This document shows positions 6,776 to 14,323 of a stretch of 18,854 nucleotides of DNA, one piece after another. Made by a program: the position numbers and the translations under genes. Position 1 is the first letter of the stretch. Every line of letters begins with the position of its first letter. This stretch comes from SP202 sp036339395 (GTDB lineage: Bacteria > Planctomycetota > Phycisphaerae > Phycisphaerales > SM1A02), in contig JAYZBD010000101.1 in NCBI GenBank assembly GCA_036339395.1, positions 1 to 18,854 on the forward strand, read 5' to 3'. Below the pieces are notes generated by a model. The model saw only the letters and a program-made list of their open reading frames with translations. It was not told where the DNA came from and did not search any database.

Positions 6776-7729
6776 TCAGGACTCGACGATCTGTAGCATC
6801 AAGATGATGTTCAACCCATTGAACAGGATGTGCATCGTGACCGCCGAGGCAAGCCTGCCCGTTCGTGCGAAGGCCCATCCAAAGCCCATTGAAAGGACGA
6901 AGAGCCCGGGAAGGCCCTCGGGAGAAGTTGATCCGATGTGCATGGCCGTAAAAAGGATGCTTGCGCCGATGATCGAGCCCCATGGGGACCCCCCCATCAG
7001 GAGTCGATGCCGGCGAAGCGATTCCTGGAGAAGCCCCCTGTAGAGCATTTCCTCGACAAGTGGAACACCCAGCACGACCAGCAGGGTCGTCGGCCAGAAC
7101 CAGGAAGAGTCCCTGCCCAGGCTGAGCATCTGGAGAGTCTGGTGACCGATCTCCATCACTTCTTCCCCGGTAACACCGGCGACGAGCCGACTGCTGACCA
7201 GGTTCACGGTAAAGATGATCGGCAGTACGCAGATAAACGCAAGCATGCCAAGCCCTATCGAAGAGGCCGTGGATGGTCGTCGGTCCGATTGCCCGGGTGC
7301 GGGTCCCTGTCGCCATCCTGGCATGAGGAACAGGACGACTCCCTGGAACAGCAGACTTGTGAAGAGGACGATTGATGTCACCTTCAGACTCTCATCAGCA
7401 GTACCGGGGCTTGTAACCTCGGCTGGAAACGGACCTGACAACCAGAGACCGATTGAAGAGCCGACGGCACCCGCTACAAGGGCGAAGATGAAGAAGGTCA
7501 GCCCTGTCCCGGGCCGAAAGGTCCACGGGAACCTCGGCAGTCGCCTCAGGACGAGCATGGACCGTGCCAGGAGCAGGTAGAGCACGAGGGCAGCAACGGG
7601 AAGCGGCCACCATGTCGCCAGGCTGCTGGATTCCACCGGTGGTGGAGCCTGCCCGACTTGAATCGAATCGGCGGCTAGGATGGGCTCGGTAGTAAAGAGA
7701 ACCGATACGAGAAAGACAAGCAGGATCAT
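6776..7729 (-). CDS. CPBP-family intramembrane metalloprotease
   Basis: A 317-residue membrane protein of the CPBP (Abi / CAAX protease and bacteriocin-processing) family. The three zinc-site motifs are intact: EEMLYR at residues 226-231, FTAMH with H264, and HILFN with H300 and N304. These form the membrane-buried active site of Rce1-like proteases. It starts with a hydrophobic segment ending in LAA at residues 18-20, likely a cleavable signal, then a helix at about 44-56, and further helices at about 76-98, 116-136, 156-178, 210-224, 250-266, 274-290 and 300-314. The substrate is unknown; members act in prenyl-protein processing, bacteriocin immunity or regulated proteolysis. The ATG at 7729 overlaps the ATG of the divergent trpC by 2 bp. 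The next in-frame ATG would remove the signal and first helix, so 7729 is preferred. Confidence 0.85.
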   Translation of the reverse strand: MILLVFLVSVLFTTEPILAADSIQVGQAPPPVESSSLATWWPLPVAALVLYLLLARSMLVLRRLPRFPWTFRPGTGLTFFIFALVAGAVGSSIGLWLSGPFPAEVTSPGTADESLKVTSIVLFTSLLFQGVVLFLMPGWRQGPAPGQSDRRPSTASSIGLGMLAFICVLPIIFTVNLVSSRLVAGVTGEEVMEIGHQTLQMLSLGRDSSWFWPTTLLVVLGVPLVEEMLYRGLLQESLRRHRLLMGGSPWGSIIGASILFTAMHIGSTSPEGLPGLFVLSMGFGWAFARTGRLASAVTMHILFNGLNIILMLQIVES

Positions 7730-8549
7730 GCCAGTCACGCTTGATGAAATTGTTGCCAGGACACGCGAGACGATCGCCGTGAACAAGGAAGCAACCCCCC
7801 TCGAGTTGCTCCGGGAACAGGTTGCCGGCGCGCCGCCACCAAGAAATTTCTTCTCGGCCGTAGTCAATGGACATGGCCCTGGAGGAACGAATGTCATCGC
7901 CGAGTTCAAACGGCGAAGTCCTTCGGCCGGGGTGATCAGGGAAGATGTTGATCCGGTGGACATTGCTTCACAATACGAGAATGCCGGGGCTGTTGCGATC
8001 TCCTGCCTGACCGATGGACCGTACTTCGGCGGGTCAATGGAAGATCTGGCGGCGATCCGGAAGGGCACCGGCCTCCCGGTACTCAGGAAGGACTTCCTGG
8101 TCGATCCCTACCAGGTGTGGGAGGCCCGGGTCGCCGGGGCGGACGCGGTACTGCTGATTGCGGAACTGCTGTCGGAAGGCCAGCTCATGGACATGCTGAT
8201 TCTTGCACACGAGCTGGGCATGACCTCGCTCGTGGAGGTTCACGACGTGGAACACCTGCTCCGTGTTCAACCCCACCTGGGCTTTCCCCACCCAGGCTAT
8301 TGTCTCCTGGGCGTGAACAACAGGAACCTGGCGACGATGGAAACCGATCCTTCGCATGTGCTTCGCATGCTGGATCTCGTTGGAGAACATATGGACGTAC
8401 TTGTCTGTGAATCCGGCATTCGTACACGCGAGGACATGGACCGACTCCGTTCGCACGGGATTCGACGCTTTCTCATCGGCGAATCACTTCTCGTTCACGA
8501 GGATCCCGGAGTCGCACTTCGCGAACTGCTGGACACACCCTGGAGGTAG
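7728..8549 (+). CDS. trpC: Indole-3-glycerol phosphate synthase
   Basis: A (beta/alpha)8 enzyme of 273 residues that closes the indole ring in tryptophan synthesis, converting carboxyphenylamino-deoxyribulose phosphate to indole-3-glycerol phosphate. All the expected active-site residues are visible: E59 and K61 in AEFKRRSPSAG, K121 in LRKDFLV, E170 in SLVEVHD, N198 in GVNNRN, and E228/S229 in CESGI. The opening MPVTLDEIVARTRE matches the usual N-terminus, fixing ATG 7728 as the start; only a weak AGGA lies close upstream. It is monofunctional, with no PRAI domain fused and no other trp biosynthesis gene in the window. trpS lies nearby on the other strand. It leads a plus-strand set with the next two genes. 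Confidence 0.96.
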   Translation: MPVTLDEIVARTRETIAVNKEATPLELLREQVAGAPPPRNFFSAVVNGHGPGGTNVIAEFKRRSPSAGVIREDVDPVDIASQYENAGAVAISCLTDGPYFGGSMEDLAAIRKGTGLPVLRKDFLVDPYQVWEARVAGADAVLLIAELLSEGQLMDMLILAHELGMTSLVEVHDVEHLLRVQPHLGFPHPGYCLLGVNNRNLATMETDPSHVLRMLDLVGEHMDVLVCESGIRTREDMDRLRSHGIRRFLIGESLLVHEDPGVALRELLDTPWR

Positions 8550-8579
8550 GGGCACGCGCCTGCCCGGGGAGCTCGCATC

Positions 8580-9302
8580 ATGGTGACTGGAACAGGAAGA
8601 CGTGGAAGCATGGCTGGTCGACTGGGATACCTTGCCCGGTTCATCTTCGGCCCGGTCGGACAGCCAAAATCGACCTGGGCGAGGGTCTCCGACCTGGCGC
8701 TCCTTGGAACCCTGGTACTTGCCCTGTTCATGCAGTGGTACGGGTCCGAGTACATCTGTCGACATGCACTTCTCGCCGATGGGCAGGAGAACATCGGACG
8801 TATTGACGGGGAATACGTCCTGGCCGGAAATGGCAGTGGCATCGGAAGCGTGACATGGGAGTTGCGCAGGCGGGAGTGTGGCTGGCCCTACTTCGTCACG
8901 GCAGCGTTGGACCCGATCAGGGCCAACTGGGTGATCGATGGCGAAGGCAGTTCCGGGAGGATGGATGTTGTCCCTGGCGGGCACCCCATCGGCCCGTTGA
9001 TTCAGCGAATCGTCTCGAACCACGGCAATCCAGTCGTTTCCAAGGCCGGTCTCTCCCCCGGCCCGACCGCCGGGTATTGGACAAGCCTTATTTTCGGTAC
9101 AGCACTGTGCTGGCTTGGATTGTTCCTGGCTGTTCGAGCGATCATGGTGTTCAGCCGGGCAGGCTTCCTTCTTCAACGGCGGTACACGGGTTCAATGGAG
9201 GCACGCCGCTCCATGCAGGGTCGATGCCCCTCGTGTGGATACAACCTCGATGGACTCGACTTCGCAGCCAGTTGCCCGGAGTGTGGTGCCCTTCTCTGGT
9301 AG
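8580..9302 (+). CDS. Membrane protein with C-terminal zinc ribbon
   Basis: A 240-residue protein of unknown function. A first membrane helix lies at about residues 38-54 (LALLGTLVLALFMQW) and a second at about 168-191 (LIFGTALCWLGLFLAVRAIM). Between them is a loop of about 110 residues, which by topology would sit outside the cytoplasm. The C-terminus holds CPSCGYNLDGL and SCPECG, with Cys at 216, 219, 232 and 235, a compact zinc ribbon that should lie in the cytoplasm. C-terminal CPxCGYxL ribbons of this kind are frequent in planctomycete membrane proteins as I recall, with no assigned role. GGGGAG at 8566-8571 sits 8 nt before the ATG; an alternative ATG is at 8610. It follows trpC by 30 nt and precedes the crotonase gene by 10 nt. 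Confidence 0.72.
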   Translation: MVTGTGRRGSMAGRLGYLARFIFGPVGQPKSTWARVSDLALLGTLVLALFMQWYGSEYICRHALLADGQENIGRIDGEYVLAGNGSGIGSVTWELRRRECGWPYFVTAALDPIRANWVIDGEGSSGRMDVVPGGHPIGPLIQRIVSNHGNPVVSKAGLSPGPTAGYWTSLIFGTALCWLGLFLAVRAIMVFSRAGFLLQRRYTGSMEARRSMQGRCPSCGYNLDGLDFAASCPECGALLW

Positions 9303-9312
9303 CCTTGTGACA

Positions 9313-10059
9313 ATGAAGGACCTCGTCCTCTGTACATGCACTGATGGCGTCGCCACGCTTGAACTGAACAGGCCACGGAAGCGCAATGCGCTTTCTCCTG
9401 AACTGATCACGGCCTTGAACGACGTACTGGGGGTTCTTGAATCCGATGAATCCCTCCGTGTCCTCGTTCTCGGGGGGCAGGGCGAATCATTCTGCGCCGG
9501 CATGGATCTGCGTGAAGTTCTCAGCGATCCCGAGGCCATGGCCGGAATGCTGCGGGGTCTGTCGCTGGCCATGCGCAGGATTCGCCGCCTTCCCGTACCC
9601 GTGATTGCCCGGGTCAATGGCGCTGCAATAGGTGGAGGGTGCGGCCTCTGTGTCGTGGCGGATATAGCCATGACACACCCCGAGGCAAAACTCGGGTACC
9701 CGGAGGTGGGACTCGGAGTCTGCCCAGCCGTCGTCGCCCCATGGCTGATCCAGAAGATCGGTGCAGGCAAGGCCCGTTCGCTCCTGATTCGTGGCGGGAC
9801 GATGAATGGCCAGGAGGCGCTGAGCCTGGGCCTCGTCGATGAACTGCACTCGGCAGATTCACTTGAAGACGAAGCAGCCGCGTTGGCTCGTGATCTTTGC
9901 AAAGGCGGTCGTGAAGCGGTTGCCGTCACCAAGCATTGGCTGAATGAACTTGATGGATCCTGCGAGGATGCGGCCTGTGAAAAAGCTGCAGAACTCTCGG
10001 CGCAGGTGATCGCGGGGCAGGAAGCACAGGAGCGGCTGAAGGCCCTGTATGGAGATTGA
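9313..10059 (+). CDS. Enoyl-CoA hydratase/isomerase family protein (methylglutaconyl-CoA hydratase-like)
   Basis: A crotonase-fold protein of 248 residues. The CoA and oxyanion-hole segments are clear: FCAGMDLREV (about 60-69) and NGAAIGGGCGLCVVADI (102-118). E131 in GYPEVGLG matches the first catalytic Glu of crotonase (E144 in the rat enzyme). At the position of the second Glu (E164) I align L158 in KARSLLIRGG, so a simple short-chain hydratase mechanism is doubtful. The run CPAVVAPWLIQKIG resembles methylglutaconyl-CoA hydratases of leucine breakdown (LiuC/AUH), which would fit the catabolic operon downstream, but the subfamily is inference. The ATG at 9313 is used; a GTG at 9307 is in frame. 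No clear ribosome binding site is seen. It lies 10 nt after the zinc-ribbon protein, so it probably belongs to the trpC transcript. Confidence 0.87.
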   Translation: MKDLVLCTCTDGVATLELNRPRKRNALSPELITALNDVLGVLESDESLRVLVLGGQGESFCAGMDLREVLSDPEAMAGMLRGLSLAMRRIRRLPVPVIARVNGAAIGGGCGLCVVADIAMTHPEAKLGYPEVGLGVCPAVVAPWLIQKIGAGKARSLLIRGGTMNGQEALSLGLVDELHSADSLEDEAAALARDLCKGGREAVAVTKHWLNELDGSCEDAACEKAAELSAQVIAGQEAQERLKALYGD

Positions 10060-10337
10060 AAGCGGTTTCTCCCCCGCTGCAGGTGCTGCATATCCAGACC
10101 CCATGGGCTAGAATGGTGGGCGTCACGACTGGCCGGACGAAGACGGGACTCCGGATACGCCGGCCACCGCGAGCGGCGAGTGTCCTTGATGGGCACCTCC
10201 CTGCGGCCAGGACAAGGCAGGATGGTGACCTTCGCCGACAGGCGGTGGACATCCATCCCTACTCATTCATCTGCCCCCGGTTCTCGCAAGGCTGGATGGC
10301 ACTGAACAGACCACGGAGCAACTGAAGCGATCCAGCC
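10060..10337. other. Intergenic region with stem-forming sequence
   Basis: A 278-nt gap, by far the widest inside the plus-strand run. A -10-like TAGAAT lies at 10109-10114 without a matching -35. Downstream are several inverted repeats: TGGCCGG (10130-10136) with CCGGCCA (10160-10166); CCG (10167-10169) with CGG (10174-10176) around a CGAG loop; TGTCCT (10181-10186) with AGGACA (10209-10214); CGCC (10233-10236) with GGCG (10241-10244) around GACA. GTCAC at 10122-10126 can pair with GTGAC at 10225-10229 and would enclose the first three. The region may be the leader of the catabolic operon or a separate small RNA. It matches no riboswitch or known RNA I recognise. Frames crossing it do not read like protein. 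Confidence 0.35.
10109..10114 (+). promoter_or_regulatory. Possible -10 element ahead of the catabolic operon
   Basis: TAGAAT in the context GGGCTAGAATGG resembles a sigma-70-type -10 box. The sequence 17 nt upstream (CTGCAT) is a poor -35. It sits at the right place for transcription to begin just before the stem-forming sequence. Confidence 0.25.
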
Positions 10338-11240
10338 ATGACGACCGCCCTCGAGACCACCCCGCTGACCTGTAGGAGATCCGAGGACGGAATTGTTTCC
10401 GTGGAACTGTCGAGTCCAGAGAGGCCGCTGGTCATCCTTGACCGCGATCTGCTCGGTCGGCTGGAAGCAACGATGGGCGTCATCCACGAAACAGCAGCGT
10501 CAGGTGATCTGGATGGTTTCCTCCTTCGAAGTGCCTGCAGCAAGGTCTTCGTTGCCGGCGCCGATCTCCGTGAAATCGATGCACTCGATGATGAAGCTCT
10601 CCTGGACTACCTCGCCGAAGGCTCCCGGGTGCTTGGCATGATCTCATCGCTTTCCTGTCCGACAGTCGCCCTGATCGATGGAGCGGCGCTCGGTGGCGGT
10701 CTGGAAATCGCCATGCACTGTGATGCCCTCATCTGCACACGGACTTCTCCCTCGGGCAAGCCATACCCGGTCGGATTGCCCGAGTGCAGCCTCGGCCTGC
10801 TGCCGGGATGGGGTGGCACCCAGATGCTTCCGGCACGGATAAATCCAACCACGGCACTGGGAATGATCATCCAGGGCAAGCCGGCCATGAGCAATGACCT
10901 GCCCGCAGGACTTGTCGAGGCAACCGTTGAAACTCCTGGTGAACTTGAAGATGCGGCTTCGGCATGGGTATCTGGACACCGGAATTCAACAGGCAAAGAC
11001 GCGCACCCACGGTGCCTTGAGGGTAAGCATCCCGGCGTCATCCAGGGCGCAGTTGATCGGCTTCGGAGCGAGGGCATGAGCAGCCCGGAATCCATTGCCG
11101 TACTCGATGCCGTCGAAACCGGTCTTCAGAACGGTTGGGCATCTGCAATTGCCCGGGAGCAGCAGCACCTGGTGAATCTTCGAAACACAGAAAGCACCAG
11201 GGCTCGTCTCGAAGCCTTCTTCCAGAAACAGGGCTCATGA
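10338..11240 (+). CDS. Enoyl-CoA hydratase family protein, FadB/FadJ N-domain type
   Basis: A stand-alone crotonase-fold protein of 300 residues that resembles the hydratase half of the fatty acid oxidation proteins FadB/FadJ. It has FVAGADLREI (71-80), then GAALGGGLEIA (115-125) with E123, then GLPECSLGLLPGWGGTQ (146-162) with E149. E123 and E149 correspond to the catalytic Glu pair of FadB, so hydratase activity is likely. No 3-hydroxyacyl-CoA dehydrogenase domain follows. Instead a C-terminal part of about 100 residues is helical (SIAVLDAVETGL, then AREQQHLVNLRNTES), resembling the linker of the multifunctional enzymes. It would hydrate 2-enoyl-CoA made by the next gene's dehydrogenase. 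It heads the presumed catabolic operon and ends 30 nt before the acyl-CoA dehydrogenase gene. No good ribosome binding site is seen. Confidence 0.86.
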   Translation: MTTALETTPLTCRRSEDGIVSVELSSPERPLVILDRDLLGRLEATMGVIHETAASGDLDGFLLRSACSKVFVAGADLREIDALDDEALLDYLAEGSRVLGMISSLSCPTVALIDGAALGGGLEIAMHCDALICTRTSPSGKPYPVGLPECSLGLLPGWGGTQMLPARINPTTALGMIIQGKPAMSNDLPAGLVEATVETPGELEDAASAWVSGHRNSTGKDAHPRCLEGKHPGVIQGAVDRLRSEGMSSPESIAVLDAVETGLQNGWASAIAREQQHLVNLRNTESTRARLEAFFQKQGS

Positions 11241-11270
11241 GAAGCAGTACCTCGAACGGAGTCTCACCCC

Positions 11271-13259
11271 GTGTCCCAGAATGATCTCGTCGACAAGCTG
11301 AAGAACGTCTCCGAAAAGGACCGCCAGCAGATTCAGCAGGCGCAGGAGATGCTCGGCCCCGATCCTTCGACCATGGGATTCATCAAGAATCTCTTCTGGG
11401 GTCGATTCCGCGAAGAATTGGTCTTCCCCTTTCCTTCTGAAGAGCCGGATGACCACGCTCGCTGCAACGAACTGCTGGACTCGCTTGACACCTATCTTCG
11501 AAATGAACACCCGGCAATCGAGATCGACCAGGACCAGCACATTCCGGATTGGGTGATCGTGCGGCTGTTCAAGATGGGCGTCATGGGAATGATCATCCCC
11601 AAGGAGTATGGAGGGGGTGGATTCAGTGTCACCAGCTACAACCGTGTCCTTGAACGAATCGGCCAGACCTGCGGCTCCACTGCCGTCATGGTCAGTGCCC
11701 ACCAGTCCATAGGATGTGGGGCCATCAACCTCTTCGGAACCCAGGAGCAGAAGTCGCTCTGGCTGCCTCGCATGGCGGAGGGCATGCTCAGCGCCTTCTG
11801 CCTCTCGGAACCGAATGTAGGCTGCGATGCAGGTGGGCAGGAAACCTACTGCACCGAGTCGGATTGCGGAAACTACTACATCATCAACGGCGAAAAGAAA
11901 TGGGCTACGTCAGGCGCTCTCTCCGGCATGTTCACGGTCATGTGCAAACATGATCTGCTGGATCCCGACACGGGCAAGTCCCGAAGCAAGATAACCGCCC
12001 TGATCTGCACTCCAGACATGGATGGAATCGATATATTCAGTCGCAACAGGGCCAAATGCGGCATTCGAGGAACCTGGCAGGCGAGGGTTCGGTTTACGAA
12101 CGTCAAGATCCCGAAGGAGAACCTCCTTCACGAGGAGGGCCGGGGACTCAACGTCGCCCTGACATGCCTGAACTGGGGTCGCTGCACCCTCTCGGCCGGC
12201 ATGGTCGGGGCCGGGCGGACCGCCTACCTGCAGGCCTTGAAATGGGCGGAAACAAGGCACCAGTTCGATCGTCCAATTGGTGAGTTCGAGCTTGTTCGAG
12301 AGAAGCTCGCAACCATGGCCTCCTACTGCTATGCCATGGACTCGATGCTCTACATGACAACGGGAATAGTTGATCGCAACGATGAAGACATCATGCTCGA
12401 AACCGCAATCTGCAAGGTCTTCTGTTCGGAAATGGGCTTCCGCTGCACGAACACCGCGATGCAGGTCATGGGTGGCGAGGGATACATGACCGAGAACGAA
12501 CTTGAGCGACTGTGGAGAGACTCCAGGATCAATACGATCGTCGAGGGGGCCAACGAGGTCATGCATGCATTCGTCTTTGCATATGGATCGAAGCAACTGG
12601 GCGAACACATGCTCGCCATCCGGGCAAAGCCCTGGAAGAAGCCATGGTCGGCCCTGAAACTGGCTGCCGAGCTCTTTCTTGGAGTTCGACCCGCCGCTCC
12701 GGCAATTTCTTCGCTTGATGAATCTCTTCGAGAACATGCGCATGCCCTGGCTGCGATGACCCGCGAGTTCAGTCACCAGGTCAAGCGGATGTTCAAGGTC
12801 CACGAGGAATCCCTGATCACCAACCAGATGATCCAATACCGCCTGAGCGCGATGTGCATCTGGATTCACGCAATGACCTGCAGCCTTTCCCGGTTCAACC
12901 AATCCATCGTAAACGGGCCTGGTGGGCAGGATCTGAACCGGGATCGCGACATCGTAAATCACATCTGCAGCCTCGCCCAGCACGGCTTTCGCGAGGCCGC
13001 CAGGCACCTGGACAACAATACAGATGCCACGATGCGGATCGCAGCCGATGCAGCCTGGTCACTCAGGGAATCTCTTCCACATTCGGACTACAGTATTCCC
13101 GAGAAGACGCCCGACCAGTCTGCACGGGGGCAGGGTCGAGTGGCAGACCAGTCCCACATTCAGCAATTCGGGGCCGGTTCACTTTCCAAGGATTCCTGGG
13201 ATTCAAATGAACCCAGGAACATAGAGTCGAAGGTTGAAAGAGAGAAGGATCTCGCATGA
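11271..13259 (+). CDS. Acyl-CoA dehydrogenase, VLCAD/ACAD9-like
   Basis: An FAD enzyme of 662 residues, much longer than the roughly 380 of short- and medium-chain or isovaleryl-CoA dehydrogenases. The opening FWGRFREELVFPFP, then PKEYGGGGFS, AHQSIG, FCLSEPNVGCDAGG (flavin and substrate binding), KKWATSG, LGRCTLSAG-like NWGRCTLSAG and the end MQVMGGEGYM follow the layout of mitochondrial VLCAD and ACAD9. The catalytic base is E425 in VEGANEV. After the core come about 190 residues of helical C-terminal domain, and finally a polar tail of about 60 residues (from around SIPEKTPDQSARG) that looks disordered. It starts at GTG 11271. The stop overlaps the next gene's ATG (ATGA, 13256-13259). Its place beside leucine dehydrogenase and a branched-chain-type 2-oxoacid dehydrogenase suggests branched acyl-CoA as substrate, although the family is usually long-chain. 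Confidence 0.92.
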   Translation: MSQNDLVDKLKNVSEKDRQQIQQAQEMLGPDPSTMGFIKNLFWGRFREELVFPFPSEEPDDHARCNELLDSLDTYLRNEHPAIEIDQDQHIPDWVIVRLFKMGVMGMIIPKEYGGGGFSVTSYNRVLERIGQTCGSTAVMVSAHQSIGCGAINLFGTQEQKSLWLPRMAEGMLSAFCLSEPNVGCDAGGQETYCTESDCGNYYIINGEKKWATSGALSGMFTVMCKHDLLDPDTGKSRSKITALICTPDMDGIDIFSRNRAKCGIRGTWQARVRFTNVKIPKENLLHEEGRGLNVALTCLNWGRCTLSAGMVGAGRTAYLQALKWAETRHQFDRPIGEFELVREKLATMASYCYAMDSMLYMTTGIVDRNDEDIMLETAICKVFCSEMGFRCTNTAMQVMGGEGYMTENELERLWRDSRINTIVEGANEVMHAFVFAYGSKQLGEHMLAIRAKPWKKPWSALKLAAELFLGVRPAAPAISSLDESLREHAHALAAMTREFSHQVKRMFKVHEESLITNQMIQYRLSAMCIWIHAMTCSLSRFNQSIVNGPGGQDLNRDRDIVNHICSLAQHGFREAARHLDNNTDATMRIAADAAWSLRESLPHSDYSIPEKTPDQSARGQGRVADQSHIQQFGAGSLSKDSWDSNEPRNIESKVEREKDLA

Positions 13260-14323
13260 AGACTCTTGAATTGATGACACAACTCGGTCATGAACGCGTC
13301 TGCTTCTGGCACGACGCTGAAACTGGAATGCGCGCGATCATCGCTCTCCATTCGACCGCTCTTGGGAATGCCCTCGGTGGAACTCGCAGGTGGCACTATG
13401 CCGATGAGCACGATGCTCTTCATGATGTGCTTCGCCTGTCCGAAGGCATGACCTACAAGGCTGCCTGCGCAGGTCTGCCCATGGGCGGAGCAAAGAGCGT
13501 CGTTCTTCTCCCGGAACGTGGCCTGGCGGGAACGGAAGCCGAAGCCAGGGCCATGGGCCGCTTCGTGAATACCTTCAATGGCCAGTACATCGCCGCCGAG
13601 GATGTGGGTGTCAACGAGCAGTACATCGACTGGATGAACCTGGAAACCGATCATGTCCAGGGAGGCACGGGGAGCGGGCAGGGCGGCGATCCTTCGCCCC
13701 ATACAGCGATGGGTGTTCTCCGCGGCATGCAGGCCTGTCTTCGTCACATCGGCGTTGATCAATTCGCCGGGCTGACCATCGCCATCCAGGGTGTTGGAAG
13801 TGTTGGCGCACACCTCGCCAGGCTCCTGCATGAACATGGTGCCGAGCTGGTCGTGGCTGACATCAACGAGGACCTGGTCCAGGAACTCGTTGACTCATGC
13901 GGAGCCAGGGCGGCGGACATCGACGAGATCCTGCTGCTTCCATGCGATATTCTTGCTCCATGCGCGCTTGGCGGCATTCTCGACAGCGAGGTCATCGGCA
14001 GGATGCAGGCCAGGATCGTCTGCGGTGCAGCGAACAACCAGCTTGAGAATCCCACGATCGATGGCACGTTGCTCCTTGACCGGGGCATCCTGTACGCACC
14101 CGACTTCATCGTCAATGCGGGTGGACTCATCCACCTTGCAGGAACCTACCTGGAGATGTCCGAGGCTGAACTGGAAGCGAAGATCAACGAGATTGAACTG
14201 ACGACCTCGCACATTCTTGAAATCTCCGCCGATCGAATGATCGCCGGCAATCATGCGGCAATGGAACTTGCCAGGCATCGAATTCAAACGGGATCCGTCG
14301 AGGAACGCCTCCATGCCGGTTGA
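13256..14323 (+). CDS. ldh: Leucine dehydrogenase-type amino acid dehydrogenase
   Basis: A Glu/Leu/Phe/Val dehydrogenase of 355 residues that oxidatively deaminates a branched-chain amino acid to its 2-oxoacid with NAD. The substrate domain shows GGTRRWHY, then MTYKAACAGLPMGGAKSVV with K68 and catalytic K80, and AAEDVG with D116. The Rossmann domain shows GLTIAIQGVGSVGAHLA (glycines 179, 181, 184), followed by VVADIN, whose acid fits NAD rather than NADP, and CGAANNQL. Length matches leucine dehydrogenase (about 360) and not the larger glutamate enzymes; phenylalanine or valine specificity cannot be excluded. AAGGA at 13245-13249 lies 6 nt before ATG 13256. The start overlaps the acyl-CoA dehydrogenase stop by 4 nt and the end overlaps the E1 alpha start by 11 nt, so these genes are translationally coupled. 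Confidence 0.93.
   Translation: MKTLELMTQLGHERVCFWHDAETGMRAIIALHSTALGNALGGTRRWHYADEHDALHDVLRLSEGMTYKAACAGLPMGGAKSVVLLPERGLAGTEAEARAMGRFVNTFNGQYIAAEDVGVNEQYIDWMNLETDHVQGGTGSGQGGDPSPHTAMGVLRGMQACLRHIGVDQFAGLTIAIQGVGSVGAHLARLLHEHGAELVVADINEDLVQELVDSCGARAADIDEILLLPCDILAPCALGGILDSEVIGRMQARIVCGAANNQLENPTIDGTLLLDRGILYAPDFIVNAGGLIHLAGTYLEMSEAELEAKINEIELTTSHILEISADRMIAGNHAAMELARHRIQTGSVEERLHAG

Noticed and set aside
6741..7316. Upstream extension of the trpS frame on the minus strand
   Set aside because: It overlaps the protease coding sequence in another frame, and its product reads as low-quality Arg/His/Pro sequence before the true TrpRS start.
9192..10256. Minus-strand frame of 354 codons opposite the first crotonase gene
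   Set aside because: Antisense shadow with a Ser/Arg/Pro-rich product; the plus strand carries an unmistakable crotonase.
11910..13007. Minus-strand frame of 365 codons opposite the acyl-CoA dehydrogenase
   Set aside because: A stop-free shadow produced by the codon bias of the real gene; the plus-strand product aligns along its length with the VLCAD/ACAD9 layout.
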